From Paracoccus onubensis (GTDB taxonomy: Bacteria; Pseudomonadota; Alphaproteobacteria; Rhodobacterales; Rhodobacteraceae): a stretch of DNA of 64,000 nucleotides. This document shows positions 19,470 through 28,355 of this stretch, one piece after another. Position 1 is the first letter of the stretch; every line of letters begins with the position of its first letter. Where the stretch lies: NCBI RefSeq assembly GCF_003591515.1, contig NZ_QZCG01000013.1:89538-153537 (forward strand). Direction: 5' to 3'. A model generated the notes under the pieces. It did not search any database, had not been told where the DNA came from, and saw only the letters and a program-made list of their open reading frames with translations. The translations under genes and the position numbers were made by a program.

Positions 19470-20150
19470 ATGCGTATTGTCATTCTGACCGGCGCGGGCA
19501 TTTCGGCCGAAAGCGGATTGGCGACCTTTCGGGCCTCTGACGGGCTGTGGGAAAACCATCGGATCGAGGATATCGCCACACCCGACGCCCTTTCCCGCAA
19601 TCCTGCCCTGGTGCACGAGTTCTACAATATGCGCCGCCAGAAGGCCGCCGAAGCACGGCCCAATCCTGCACATCTTGCACTGGCGGAGCTTGCCCGGGCA
19701 CAGGATCTTACGCTGATCACTCAGAACGTGGATGACCTGCACGAACGCGGCGGCAGTCCCTCGGTCATCCATATGCATGGCGCATTGAACAGCGCGCTCT
19801 GCGCGGCCTGCGAATATCGCTGGCCAGCGCCGGACGTCATGCAGCCCGAAGATCTCTGCCCCGGTTGCGGCGCAACGGCCACCCGCCCCGATATCGTCTG
19901 GTTCGGGGAAATCCCCTATCACATGCCGCAGATCTGGCAGGCGCTGGAAGAGGCCGAACTGTTCGCCGCGATCGGCACCTCTGGCAATGTCTATCCGGCA
20001 GCAGGCTTCGCACAGCATGCCGCGCGCAACGGGGCGGAATGCATCGAACTGAACCTTGAGAATAGCGCGAATAGCCGGGATTTTTCACGTCACATCATCG
20101 GCCCTGCCAGCCGGACCGTGCCGGAATGGGTGGGAACGTTGATTTCCTGA
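19470..20150 (+). CDS. cobB: NAD-dependent protein deacylase, sirtuin (CobB/SIRT5-type)
   Basis: Sirtuin of 226 residues that removes acyl groups from lysines at the cost of NAD+, giving O-acyl-ADP-ribose. The NAD motifs are GAGISAESG (8-16) and TQNVDDLHERGG (84-95), His103 is the catalytic base, and four cysteines (111, 114, 130, 133) bind zinc. FYNMRR places Tyr52 and Arg55 where class III sirtuins bind the carboxyl of succinyl- or malonyl-lysine, so desuccinylase activity is likely as well as deacetylase. It lies 15 nt after the small secreted protein gene, presumably in one transcript, though the two products would act in different compartments. Confidence 0.92.
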   Translation: MRIVILTGAGISAESGLATFRASDGLWENHRIEDIATPDALSRNPALVHEFYNMRRQKAAEARPNPAHLALAELARAQDLTLITQNVDDLHERGGSPSVIHMHGALNSALCAACEYRWPAPDVMQPEDLCPGCGATATRPDIVWFGEIPYHMPQIWQALEEAELFAAIGTSGNVYPAAGFAQHAARNGAECIELNLENSANSRDFSRHIIGPASRTVPEWVGTLIS

Positions 20151-20162
20151 CCATGCCCCTCG

Positions 20163-20807
20163 CTATTCGGTGCTGTCCATTACCGCCAGAATCTCGTCGG
20201 TGAGTGCCGTTATCTCGTCTCGGGCCGGACCGTTTCGGTTACGCTCGGCCACGCCCAGCCCCAATCCCAGTGTTTCGGCATAGGCGACCCGGTTGGAGAT
20301 TTGCGTATCCGCCACGGCCGCACCCATATCGGCGGCCTTCCCGGCCACCTCGGCCGAAAGTCGCGTATTCGGCCGGACCCGGTTCAGCACCACCAGCACC
20401 GGAGATTTCTCGCGCCGAGCCAGATCAAGCACCCCCTCAGTGGCCCACAAATCGACATGGCTGGTCGCAACCGGAACGATGACCAGATCGGCAACCCGCA
20501 GCGCCGGACGCAGATCGCTGTCAATCTTGGGCGGTGTATCGACAATGACGTAATCAAAGCGTTTTTTCAGCTTTTCCGATTCATAGCTGGCCCCCCAGGC
20601 CGATGAGGTCGAGAAATCCAATGCCTCATCCTCGCCCTGCGCCTGCATCCGTTCGATGAACCAGCGGCCCATGCTGCCCTGCGGATCAGTATCGATCAGG
20701 GCGACCGAATATCCCAGCCTGTGCAGGCATATCGCCAGATTGACCGCCAAGGTGGTCTTGCCCGAGCCGCCCTTTTGCTGGGCCACGGTGATGATCCTGC
20801 CTGACAT
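20163..20807 (-). CDS. Orphan ParA/MinD-family ATPase
   Basis: Deviant Walker ATPase of 214 residues. The P-loop is QQKGGSGKTTLAVN, with the signature lysine of the ParA group, then LIDTDPQGS and the VIVDTPPK motif. There is no N-terminal DNA-binding domain, so it belongs to the small ParA class that positions plasmids, chemotaxis clusters or other cargo. No parB or parS-like repeat is visible next to it. The start at 20807 follows GAGGGAG; the frame extends 19 codons further upstream without support. It is convergent with the sirtuin gene. Its cargo is unknown. Confidence 0.85.
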   Translation of the reverse strand: MSGRIITVAQQKGGSGKTTLAVNLAICLHRLGYSVALIDTDPQGSMGRWFIERMQAQGEDEALDFSTSSAWGASYESEKLKKRFDYVIVDTPPKIDSDLRPALRVADLVIVPVATSHVDLWATEGVLDLARREKSPVLVVLNRVRPNTRLSAEVAGKAADMGAAVADTQISNRVAYAETLGLGLGVAERNRNGPARDEITALTDEILAVMDSTE

Positions 20808-20885
20808 CGAAGCTCCCTCGCCCTGTGTCGATGACAGGTTAGCCGCCGCCCCAATGGATTGCACGGGGTTTTTGCAGGTGCAGCA

Positions 20886-21209
20886 TCACGCGTGAAACAC
20901 CGATTGCAGCTCGTACATCACCGGCTCGAAGCTTTTGCACATGGTATGAATATCCCGGTTGCGGCGGCGCATCTCATCCGTCCGCAGCATTGCCTGATAA
21001 TCCTTACGATCCCGCCATTGCGAATAAGTGGCGATCCGGGTCTGGGCGTCGTTCAGATGAATCGCCCCCGACACGAATCCCGGTTGACGACTGATGATCT
21101 GATCCCAGGCCTCGGTCAGCATTTCAAGCACGTCATGGGCAGTTCCGGGTGTGACCTCGAATGTGCAGATCACGGTCTGTCCGTCGAAATCGGGGCGGTT
21201 ATCGGGCAT
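20886..21209 (-). CDS. ABM-domain (antibiotic biosynthesis monooxygenase fold) protein
   Basis: Small protein of 107 residues with the dimeric alpha/beta barrel pattern: TVICTFEVTPGTAHDVLEM, a PGFVSGAIHL strand, then TRIATYSQWRDRKDYQAML. These are the strand and helix signatures of ABM proteins, which include heme-degrading and quinol-oxidising enzymes as well as many with no known activity. No heme ligand can be assigned. It lies 78 nt upstream of the ParA-like gene on the same strand and is divergent from the dipeptidase gene. Confidence 0.75.
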   Translation of the reverse strand: MPDNRPDFDGQTVICTFEVTPGTAHDVLEMLTEAWDQIISRQPGFVSGAIHLNDAQTRIATYSQWRDRKDYQAMLRTDEMRRRNRDIHTMCKSFEPVMYELQSVFHA

Positions 21210-21346
21210 GGCTGACTTCCTTCTGGCTATGCGCTTGCTTTCAGCCTAGGCGGAATTTTGTCCCGCGCAAGACTTCCGTCCCGGCCATTGCCGAGCAAAG
21301 CCGGAATGTGCATGGTTCTGGCGACAACATGATAAAGGAGCAGGCG

Positions 21347-22396
21347 ATGATCCCGGTTTTCGACGGCCATAACGATTTCATCCAGCGCGTCGTCGCGGCG
21401 GGAGCGAATGGCTCCCAGGTTTGGCTGGAGGGAGATGGCACTGGTCATCTGGACTTGCCGCGCATGAAGGCAGGCGGAATGATCGGTGGCTTCTTTGCGA
21501 TGTGGGTGCCCTCGCCGAACGGACCCAATGACGACGAGGCAATAAGGCTGATGCAGAACCCGCCCTTCGCGATGCCGTTGCCCGATGAGATCCCGCATGA
21601 TCGCGCCCTGCCACATGCCTTCCAGCAAGCCGCCGCTCTGCGCGCATTGGAACGGACGGGCACGCTGGACGTCGTGACCTCGGCCGCCGGGCTGCGCCAA
21701 AGCGTGGCAGAGGGGCGTATCGCCGCGATCATGCATATGGAAGGGGCCGAAGCGATCCGCGACATGGATGCGCTGCATCTGTGGCACGCGGCGGGCCTGC
21801 GCTCTCTCGGGCCGGTATGGTCGCGGCCCACGGCCTATGGCCACGGAGTGCCTTTCGCTTTTCCATCCTCGCCCGATACGGGTCCGGGGCTTACGGATGC
21901 GGGACGGGCGTTGGTGCGTGAATGCAACCAGTTGCGGATCATGCTGGACCTGTCGCACCTGAACGAAGCTGGGTTCAACGATATCGCCGCGCTATCCGAT
22001 GCTCCGCTTGTTGCCAGTCATAGCTGCGTCCACGCCATCTGCGAAAGCGCCCGCAACCTGACTGACCGGCAGTTGGAGGTGATCGCCGATAGCAAGGGGC
22101 TGGTTGGGCTGAATTACGCATCAAGCTTCCTGCGCCCCGATGGCAAGCGTTTTCCGCTGGAGGAACTTGATGTGATGCTTCGGCATCTGGATCATCTTCT
22201 GGAAATTCTGGGAGAAGACGGAGTTGCCCTTGGCTCGGATTTCGACGGAGCATTGATGCCGCGTGACCTGGCCGATGCGGCCGCGCTGCCGAATCTTCTG
22301 CGAGCGATGGAACCGCACGGCTACGGAAATGATCTGATCACGAAAATCGCCAGCGAGAACTGGATCTCACTGCTGGAACGCAGTTGGGGCGCGTGA
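21347..22396 (+). CDS. Membrane dipeptidase family protein (peptidase M19)
   Basis: Zinc-dependent dipeptidase of 349 residues. Metal-binding motifs appear in order: DGHNDF at the N-terminus (His and Asp), HMEGAE (bridging Glu), SHSCVHAIC with the later Arg-Asn-Leu-Thr-Asp segment, and GSDFDG near the end. The start at 21347 follows AAAGGAG at the right distance; the longer frame reaching back over the ABM gene has no ribosome site. No signal peptide is present, so it should be cytoplasmic. Family members cleave L,D- or D-amino-acid dipeptides. The stop codon lies inside a hairpin stem (22386-22410). Confidence 0.9.
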   Translation: MIPVFDGHNDFIQRVVAAGANGSQVWLEGDGTGHLDLPRMKAGGMIGGFFAMWVPSPNGPNDDEAIRLMQNPPFAMPLPDEIPHDRALPHAFQQAAALRALERTGTLDVVTSAAGLRQSVAEGRIAAIMHMEGAEAIRDMDALHLWHAAGLRSLGPVWSRPTAYGHGVPFAFPSSPDTGPGLTDAGRALVRECNQLRIMLDLSHLNEAGFNDIAALSDAPLVASHSCVHAICESARNLTDRQLEVIADSKGLVGLNYASSFLRPDGKRFPLEELDVMLRHLDHLLEILGEDGVALGSDFDGALMPRDLADAAALPNLLRAMEPHGYGNDLITKIASENWISLLERSWGA

Positions 22397-22410
22397 TTCC
22401 AACGCGCCCC
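22386..22410 (+). terminator. Hairpin over the dipeptidase stop codon
   Basis: GGGGCGCGT and ACGCGCCCC pair perfectly around 7 nt; the dipeptidase TGA (22394-22396) starts in the left arm. The run after it is CTCATGTAAAAACC, without a T-tract, so termination strength is uncertain. Confidence 0.5.
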
Positions 22411-22439
22411 CTCATGTAAAAACCATCGGGAAAGAATCA

Positions 22440-22468
22440 GGTGACCGGGAAAACCTTACTCGGTCACC
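22440..22468 (-). terminator. Hairpin over the end of the RodZ-like gene
   Basis: GGTGACCG and CGGTCACC are perfect complements with a 13-nt loop; the stop codon of the RodZ-like gene (22456-22458) lies within the loop. On the minus strand the hairpin is followed by TGATTCTTTCCC, a weak T-rich stretch compatible with termination. Confidence 0.45.
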
Positions 22469-23739
22469 GCAGAGCCTTGCGGGTCATCGCCGGTATCGGC
22501 CTGCGCGACGGCCATCATTTCGGCAAGCTCGGGATCGGCTTTGAGATCGGCAACCGAATATCTCGATGTCAGATTTGCGGGTGACAATTCGATATTCTTG
22601 ACCACCTGCGGCCCCGGCGCCGCCGGCCCATAGGTCCGGCCACTCACCGCGAAATAAACCGCGCCGGAATTACCCGTCCGCAGAGTCGGAGCCTCTTCGA
22701 GTTTGGGCAGGGTGAACCGCTCGCCCGCATCCATGATTTTTTCCAGCAATACTGTTCCATCGGCCGAGGTCACACGAACCCATGCCGGGCGCGAGGCCAG
22801 CAATTGCAACTCGGGCGCATCCGGTGCGACGGTCCGGACCGCGATCTGTTCATCCGGCATTTGCGGGCCATATTGCATGGCCTGCGCCAGCACCGTGTTT
22901 GCGCCAGAAGTTTGCACCGGACTAACCTGTGTCTCGGAAACGGCAGATGAAGAAATGGAAGCCGCTTCAACGATGTCGGACAGGTTGGGATCGATCGAGG
23001 CGATCGGCCCATCCCGGGAATTCAGGACAGGCGCTTCCAGGATTTGCGGGCGATAGACGCGATCAAGCGCCTCTGGCTTGGGCAGATTGCTGACCAGAGT
23101 GCCGGCTTCCTCTGCCGTCATCTCCGAACCGGGCAGGCTTGCGCTCTGTGTCGGATCCAGTTCTACCGAAATCTCCGGGGCGTCATCCCCCGGCGCAAGC
23201 GTCACCCTTTGAATTTCCTGCAACGCGGTCCAACCGCCATAGGCAAGCCCACAGACAAGTACGGCCAGAACCAGAATCGAGCCGATGGCCTTTGGCTCGA
23301 CCTCGGACCAGAAGCTTTGCCGCTGAGGGATGAAAAGCGCATGCGGATTCGCCAGTGCCTCGGCCGGATCGGATGGCCTGCGCGCGGGCTTGGGACCTGA
23401 TGCAGCCGGAGCCATGCCATGAGTCGGCTGGAAGCCCGATTCGAGACAGAACCGGCGGAAGGTCCAGTCGGTATCCATATGCAGGTAGCGCGCATAGGAC
23501 CGAACATAACCCGCGATAAAGCTGGGTGCATCGAAGGCACTGATATCACAGTTTTCTATCGCCGCGATATAAGAGGCGCGAATGCGAAGCTCCCGCTGTA
23601 CATCCAATAGCGATTTACCCAGCGTGGCGCGTTCGCCACGCATGATATCGCCCAAGCGCGTATCGTCATCGAAGAAAAGACTGGTTTCCTCGATATGCGA
23701 AACTTCATCTGCCGGACTATCTGCCCGCAGTCTGCTCAT
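22456..23739 (-). CDS. RodZ-like cytoskeletal membrane protein
   Basis: Protein of 427 residues with the RodZ layout. An N-terminal HTH_25 domain (about residues 28-95: LGDIMRGERATLGKSLLDV, RIRASYIAAIENCDI) is followed by one transmembrane helix (IGSILVLAVLVCGLAYGGW, about 172-190), a long Pro/Ser-rich linker and a C-terminal beta domain of the DUF4115 type (SRPAWVRVTSADGTVLLEK). RodZ links MreB filaments to the cell-wall elongation machinery. The mreBCD-mrdA-rodA operon is elsewhere in this window. The N-terminus carries about 25 extra acidic residues before the HTH. It is preceded by hemA in the same direction, 107 nt away. Confidence 0.85.
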   Translation of the reverse strand: MSRLRADSPADEVSHIEETSLFFDDDTRLGDIMRGERATLGKSLLDVQRELRIRASYIAAIENCDISAFDAPSFIAGYVRSYARYLHMDTDWTFRRFCLESGFQPTHGMAPAASGPKPARRPSDPAEALANPHALFIPQRQSFWSEVEPKAIGSILVLAVLVCGLAYGGWTALQEIQRVTLAPGDDAPEISVELDPTQSASLPGSEMTAEEAGTLVSNLPKPEALDRVYRPQILEAPVLNSRDGPIASIDPNLSDIVEAASISSSAVSETQVSPVQTSGANTVLAQAMQYGPQMPDEQIAVRTVAPDAPELQLLASRPAWVRVTSADGTVLLEKIMDAGERFTLPKLEEAPTLRTGNSGAVYFAVSGRTYGPAAPGPQVVKNIELSPANLTSRYSVADLKADPELAEMMAVAQADTGDDPQGSAVTE

Positions 23740-23846
23740 GCTTTCTGCCTCTTCCCGTTTACTAGGTCACGCGAATCACTGCGACACTCACTTGTAAGTA
23801 CGGGGATTTTATCACGGCTGCGAGAGCAGTTCACCAGTTGATATCA

Positions 23847-25076
23847 TCAAGCACTCAATTCAGCGCGATTTAATGCACATTGTGACCAGAGTGCGTCCAT
23901 GGCACGCACCAGATGATCGATCTGCTTTGGATCATGCACTGGCGATGGGGTAAAACGCAGGCGCTCGGTCCCGCGCGGAACGGTCGGGAAATTGATCGGC
24001 TGCACATAGATGCTGTAATCGCGCAGCAGCATGTCCGACAGAGACTTGCAATGCACAGGATGACCGACATGGACTGGCACGATATGGCTGCCGTGGTCGA
24101 TGATCGGCATTCCCAATGATTTCAAGCGCATCTTCAGGATTCTTGCATGCAATTGCTGCGCATCGCGCAGCTCTTGTCCGCCCTGCCCCTTGAGGAAGCG
24201 GATCGAGGCGGCGGCCCCTGCAGCAACGGCGGGCGGCAGCGAGGTCGTGAAGATGAACCCCGGCGCATAAGAGCGTACGGCATCGCACATCCGGTTCGAC
24301 GCCGCGATATAGCCGCCAAACACGCCGAATGCCTTGCCCAGCGTTCCATTGATGATATCGATTCTATGCGACAGGCGGTCACGTTCGGCCACGCCGCCAC
24401 CGCGCGGGCCATACATGCCCACGGCATGAACTTCATCCAGATAGGTCAATGCGCCGAATTCTTCGGCCAGATCGCAGATTTCGGCAATCGGCCCGAAATC
24501 GCCATCCATGGAATAGATCGATTCAAAAGCGATCAGCTTGGGTGCGGCGGGATCGTCAGCCTCCAGCAACTCGCGCAGATGCACCAGATCGTTATGCCGG
24601 AAAATCCGCTTGGCGCCGCCGTTGCGCTTGATCCCCTCGATCATCGAGGCATGGTTCAGGGCGTCGGAATAGATGATCAGGCCGGGGAACAGCTTGGGCA
24701 GCGTCGAAAGCGTCGCGTCATTGGCGATATAGGCGCTGGAAAACACCAATGCGGATTCTTTACTGTGAAGATCAGCCAGTTCGGCCTCAAGCCGCTTGTG
24801 ATGGACCGTGGTGCCCGAGATGTTCCGCGTGCCCCCCGAGCCGGCGCCGACAGCATCGATCGCCTCATGCATGGCCGAAAGCACGACCGGGTGTTGACCC
24901 ATGCCCAGATAATCATTGCCGCACCAGACGGTAATCTCCTGCTGCTTTCCGTCCGGGCGTGTCCAGACCGCCTGAGGGAACCGACCCTTCGCACGCTCGA
25001 TATCGATAAAGGTGCGATAGCGTCCTTCCTCGTGTAGCTGTTCAATTGCCCGGTCCAGAGCAGCGTCGTAATTCAT
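23847..25076 (-). CDS. hemA: 5-aminolevulinate synthase
   Basis: PLP enzyme of 409 residues that condenses glycine and succinyl-CoA to 5-aminolevulinate, the C4 (Shemin) route to heme and bacteriochlorophyll typical of alphaproteobacteria. The N-terminal WCGNDYLGM and GSGGTRNISGT regions bind the substrate and cofactor, YLDEVHAVGMYG holds the PLP-ring aspartate, and NGTLGKAFGVFGGY carries the Schiff-base lysine near residue 248. No heme-regulatory Cys-Pro motif is evident at the N-terminus. It is divergent from the M20 peptidase gene with about 165 nt between them. A second synthase (hemT) may exist elsewhere in the genome. Confidence 0.97.
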   Translation of the reverse strand: MNYDAALDRAIEQLHEEGRYRTFIDIERAKGRFPQAVWTRPDGKQQEITVWCGNDYLGMGQHPVVLSAMHEAIDAVGAGSGGTRNISGTTVHHKRLEAELADLHSKESALVFSSAYIANDATLSTLPKLFPGLIIYSDALNHASMIEGIKRNGGAKRIFRHNDLVHLRELLEADDPAAPKLIAFESIYSMDGDFGPIAEICDLAEEFGALTYLDEVHAVGMYGPRGGGVAERDRLSHRIDIINGTLGKAFGVFGGYIAASNRMCDAVRSYAPGFIFTTSLPPAVAAGAAASIRFLKGQGGQELRDAQQLHARILKMRLKSLGMPIIDHGSHIVPVHVGHPVHCKSLSDMLLRDYSIYVQPINFPTVPRGTERLRFTPSPVHDPKQIDHLVRAMDALWSQCALNRAELSA

Positions 25077-25241
25077 ATCTGGCGTTTCCCTTGCCTTGCC
25101 TGCTGGGTGCGATCATTCTTCCGATCAAGCGCGCTTGCCGTTGATACCTGCCGATTCCCGAAAATGACAGGTAAAAATTGTCGCAGCACAACTAAAGGCC
25201 AATACGAAAAACCAAGTGTTTCAGTCGGAAAGGATATGGAA

Positions 25242-26627
25242 ATGACGGACAAGGCACGACTCGACGAAGTGCTTGCACAACTTGACGCTGGACAGGACGA
25301 CGCCTTGGCGCGGCTGCTGGACTTTCTGCGCATTCCGTCGGTTTCGACCGATCCAGCCTATCGCGGCGATGTCCGCAAGGCGGCGGAATGGCTTCAAGGC
25401 GAATTGCAGCAACTGGGTTTCGAGGCTAGGGTTCACGATACGACCGGGCATCCGATGGTCGTTGCCCACTCGCCCCGGGGCAATGCGCGTTCGCTGCTGT
25501 TCTATGGTCACTATGATGTGCAGCCGGTCGATCCGCTTGAACTCTGGGACCGTCCGCCCTTCGAACCCGAGCTCCAGACAGGCGATAACGGCAAGGTAAT
25601 CCGTGGGCGGGGCGCCTCTGACGACAAAGGCCAGCTGATGACCTTTGTTGAAGCGTTCCGGGCGTGGAAAGCGGTGCATGGCAGCCTGCCCACCGACCTT
25701 ATCCTGCTGTTCGAGGGCGAAGAGGAATCGGGTTCACCCTCGCTGCGTCCCTTCCTTCGGGAACATGCCGACGAGCTGCGCGCATCGCTGGCGATGATCT
25801 GCGACACCGGCCTGTATTCGGATGGCCGCCCCGCCATCACCACCCAGCTTCGCGGGCTTGTCGGCGAAGAGGTCGTCATCCGCGCTGCCGACCGCGATCT
25901 GCATTCGGGCATGTTCGGAGGTCTGGCCGCCAATCCGATCATGATCCTGGCGCAGGCTCTTGGCGCGTTGAAAGACAGCGACGGGCGGGTCACCCTGCCC
26001 GGCTTTTATGATGGTGTGAACGATCTTGACGACTCTCTGGCGCGGGACTGGGCGGCGCTTGGTTTCGATGCGACGGATTTTCTGAGTAAAGTCGGACTGA
26101 GCCAGCCTATCGGTGAAAAGGGCCGGACATCGCTGGAAATGGTCTGGAACCGCCCCACGGCCGAGATCAACGGCATCGCGGGGGGCTATGCCGGCGACGG
26201 GTTCAAGACGGTTCTTCCCGCAGAGGCCCGCGCCAAGGTCAGCTTCCGCCTGACCGGCAAGCAGGATTCTGAAAAGATCCGCGCCGCCTTCCGTGAGCAT
26301 ATCCGCGCCCATGTCCCGGAGGATTGCAGCGTTGAATTCCACGAGCATGGCGGCGGGCCGGCCAGTGTCATGGATATTTCCGATCCGGCATTCGCCCTGG
26401 CCAAACAGGCACTGACCGATGAATGGGAACGCGAGGCGGCCTATATCGGTTCGGGCGGCTCGATTCCCATCGCGGGGGATTTCAAACAGATCCTCGATAT
26501 GGATTCGATGCTGATCGGCTTTGGGCGCGACGACGACCGGATTCATTCCCCGAATGAGAAATACGATGTCGAAAGTTTTCAGAAAGGCGCAAGAAGCTGG
26601 GCCCGCATTCTTGCATCCTTACGCTGA
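25242..26627 (+). CDS. M20-family dipeptidase (metallo-exopeptidase)
   Basis: Di-zinc peptidase of 461 residues. Metal and catalytic motifs are YGHYDVQP (His and catalytic Asp), RGASDDKGQ (bridging Asp), FEGEEESGS (Glu-Glu base and ligand) and, after the dimerisation lid domain, the C-terminal IGSGGSIP region. The LHSGMFGG motif starts the lid. Members of this carnosinase/CNDP-like group cleave dipeptides with broad specificity. The second ATG at 25242 has GAAAGGAT at the right spacing, so I prefer it to the one 6 nt earlier and to the 45-codon extension. It is divergent from hemA. Confidence 0.9.
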   Translation: MTDKARLDEVLAQLDAGQDDALARLLDFLRIPSVSTDPAYRGDVRKAAEWLQGELQQLGFEARVHDTTGHPMVVAHSPRGNARSLLFYGHYDVQPVDPLELWDRPPFEPELQTGDNGKVIRGRGASDDKGQLMTFVEAFRAWKAVHGSLPTDLILLFEGEEESGSPSLRPFLREHADELRASLAMICDTGLYSDGRPAITTQLRGLVGEEVVIRAADRDLHSGMFGGLAANPIMILAQALGALKDSDGRVTLPGFYDGVNDLDDSLARDWAALGFDATDFLSKVGLSQPIGEKGRTSLEMVWNRPTAEINGIAGGYAGDGFKTVLPAEARAKVSFRLTGKQDSEKIRAAFREHIRAHVPEDCSVEFHEHGGGPASVMDISDPAFALAKQALTDEWEREAAYIGSGGSIPIAGDFKQILDMDSMLIGFGRDDDRIHSPNEKYDVESFQKGARSWARILASLR

Positions 26628-26940
26628 CATTCATCCATCGGCATGATCCGGGTCCGGTCAGCAATTGTGCATCCGCTCCGGCTCATGCCGCGATGGCACT
26701 CGGAAATCACTTGACTTATCGCCCGCCACCCTCCATCTGAGCCAAGTCGCCGCTCGCTGCCGCGTGAGCAGCCGCGTCTTTAACGCTACAAGCCGCGACA
26801 TATCATCCAGTTTCCCATTCACGCGGGGAGGCATGCGGGCATCCTCGTATCGCGCCCGCACCACTCGTGTTTACCGCAGCTTTACGCCGCGGCATCTGCC
26901 CACGCGTCCGATACGGGGGATGCGGGGATGAAAGTATTTT
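26628..26940. other. Gene-free interval upstream of the DEAD-box helicase
   Basis: About 313 bases with no supported gene. Short frames here lack ribosome sites and family resemblance. The interval presumably holds the helicase promoter and a long 5' untranslated region, as is common for cold-inducible helicases, but I could not find a convincing cold-shock box or promoter pair. It ends with GGGGATGAAAG, a usable ribosome site for the ATG at 26941. Confidence 0.5.
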
Positions 26941-28311
26941 ATGGAACAGAACAGACCACGCCGCCAATTCCGCGGCAACAAAAACACCCCCCGCCCCGCC
27001 CGGCATCACGCCGCTGCGAATGAGGGCCGCCGGGCGCCGTCGCGCGATCCGCTTCCAACCGGACCCTTCGCGGAGATGGGGATCGATCCGCGCATCAATG
27101 CGAATATCGTAGCAATGGGGCTGAACCAGCCCACACCTATCCAGGATCAGGCCATTCCGGCAGTCGTGGAAGGCCGCGATGTGCTGGGGCTGGCGCAAAC
27201 CGGCACGGGCAAGACCGCCGCTTTCGGCCTGCCGATGCTGACACGGTTGATAAAGCATGGCAGGAAACCCGATCCGAAGACCTGCCGCGCATTGATCCTT
27301 GCGCCGACCCGCGAACTGGCAACCCAGATCGCACAGAATATCGATGCTTATGCCGAAGGCACCCCGATCCGCAGCTTTCGTGTTGTCGGCGGCGCCTCGA
27401 TCAATGTCCAGACCGAACGGCTGTCGCGCGGGGTCGATGTCCTGATCGCCACGCCGGGCCGTCTGATCGACCTGATCGAGCGCCGGGCGATTTCGCTTGA
27501 AGCCACCACCTATCTGGTGCTGGACGAGGCCGACCAGATGCTGGATATCGGCTTTATTCACACCTTGCGCCGCATCGCGAAGATGCTGCCTCCACAGCGT
27601 CAGACATTGCTGTTCTCGGCCACCATGCCCAAGCTGATGTCCGAACTGGCCGCCACCTATCTGAAGGATCCGGTTCGCGTGGCGGTGAACCCTCCGGGCA
27701 AGGCCGCCGAAAAGATCGAACAGGGCGTGCATTTCGTCACTCAGGGCGACAAGGCGGCGTTGCTGGCCGAATATCTGTCCAAACATCCGGGCGAATTGGC
27801 GATGGTCTTCGGCCGCACCAAGCACGGCTCGGACAAACTGGCGAAACTGCTGGACAAATGGGGCTTCAAGGTCGCCGCGATCCACGGAAACAAGTCTCAG
27901 GGTCAGCGGGAACGTGCCCTGCAGGCGTTCCGCAAGGGTGAAACCCAGATATTGGTGGCGACCGACGTGGCCGCGCGTGGACTGGATATTCCCGAGGTTG
28001 CGCATGTCTATAACTATGACTTGCCGAATGTCCCCGAGAATTATGTCCACCGGATCGGCCGCACTGCCCGCGCCGGGCGCGATGGCCGGGCCGTGGCATT
28101 TTGCGCTCCGGCAGAAGTCGGAGAGCTTCGCGCAATCGAAAAAGCGATGAAATCCGCAATCCCGGTGATCGGAGGCGAGGTGCCCGCAAATATCCCCCGG
28201 GCCGAGCGCAATCCGTCACGGAACCGGGGCAGACCGGGCAATAATGGCGGGCAGCAACGTCCTGCCCGCCGGCCTTCCCGTCAGCCCAAATCGCAGAAGG
28301 CCAAGGGCTGA
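26941..28311 (+). CDS. DEAD-box ATP-dependent RNA helicase (RhlE-like)
   Basis: RNA helicase of 456 residues. A basic 35-residue N-terminal tail (RPRRQFRGNK) precedes the core with the Q motif NQPTPIQDQAIP, motif I AQTGTGKTAAF, motif II DEAD (LVLDEADQM), motif III SAT and motif VI HRIGRTARAGRDG. A short basic C-terminal tail (RNRGRPGNNGGQQRPARRP) probably binds RNA. The overall pattern is that of RhlE-type helicases in ribosome assembly and cold adaptation. It has no near neighbour in the same direction. Its stop codon directly abuts the stop of the convergent MFS gene inside a palindrome. Confidence 0.93.
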   Translation: MEQNRPRRQFRGNKNTPRPARHHAAANEGRRAPSRDPLPTGPFAEMGIDPRINANIVAMGLNQPTPIQDQAIPAVVEGRDVLGLAQTGTGKTAAFGLPMLTRLIKHGRKPDPKTCRALILAPTRELATQIAQNIDAYAEGTPIRSFRVVGGASINVQTERLSRGVDVLIATPGRLIDLIERRAISLEATTYLVLDEADQMLDIGFIHTLRRIAKMLPPQRQTLLFSATMPKLMSELAATYLKDPVRVAVNPPGKAAEKIEQGVHFVTQGDKAALLAEYLSKHPGELAMVFGRTKHGSDKLAKLLDKWGFKVAAIHGNKSQGQRERALQAFRKGETQILVATDVAARGLDIPEVAHVYNYDLPNVPENYVHRIGRTARAGRDGRAVAFCAPAEVGELRAIEKAMKSAIPVIGGEVPANIPRAERNPSRNRGRPGNNGGQQRPARRPSRQPKSQKAKG

Positions 28312-28355
28312 TCAGCCCTTGCCGCCTGCCAGTCGCGCCGCCTCTGGCAGGCGGC
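28303..28355. terminator. Palindrome and hairpin at the helicase/MFS convergence point
   Basis: An 18-bp perfect palindrome, AAGGGCTGATCAGCCCTT (28303-28320), contains both stop codons. Just beyond, GCCGCCTGCCAG and CTGGCAGGCGGC (28321-28332, 28344-28355) form a 12-bp perfect stem inside the MFS 3' coding region. Together they probably end helicase transcription; no T-run is present. Confidence 0.5.

Noticed and set aside
23838..23850. TTGATATCATCAA as an FNR/FnrL site near hemA
   Set aside because: The half sites TTGAT and ATCAA are spaced by 3 nt, not the required 4, and the site overlaps the hemA stop codon rather than a promoter.
26628..26940. Riboswitch or small gene upstream of the helicase
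   Set aside because: No conserved riboswitch core or credible ribosome site was found; short frames there are not supported.
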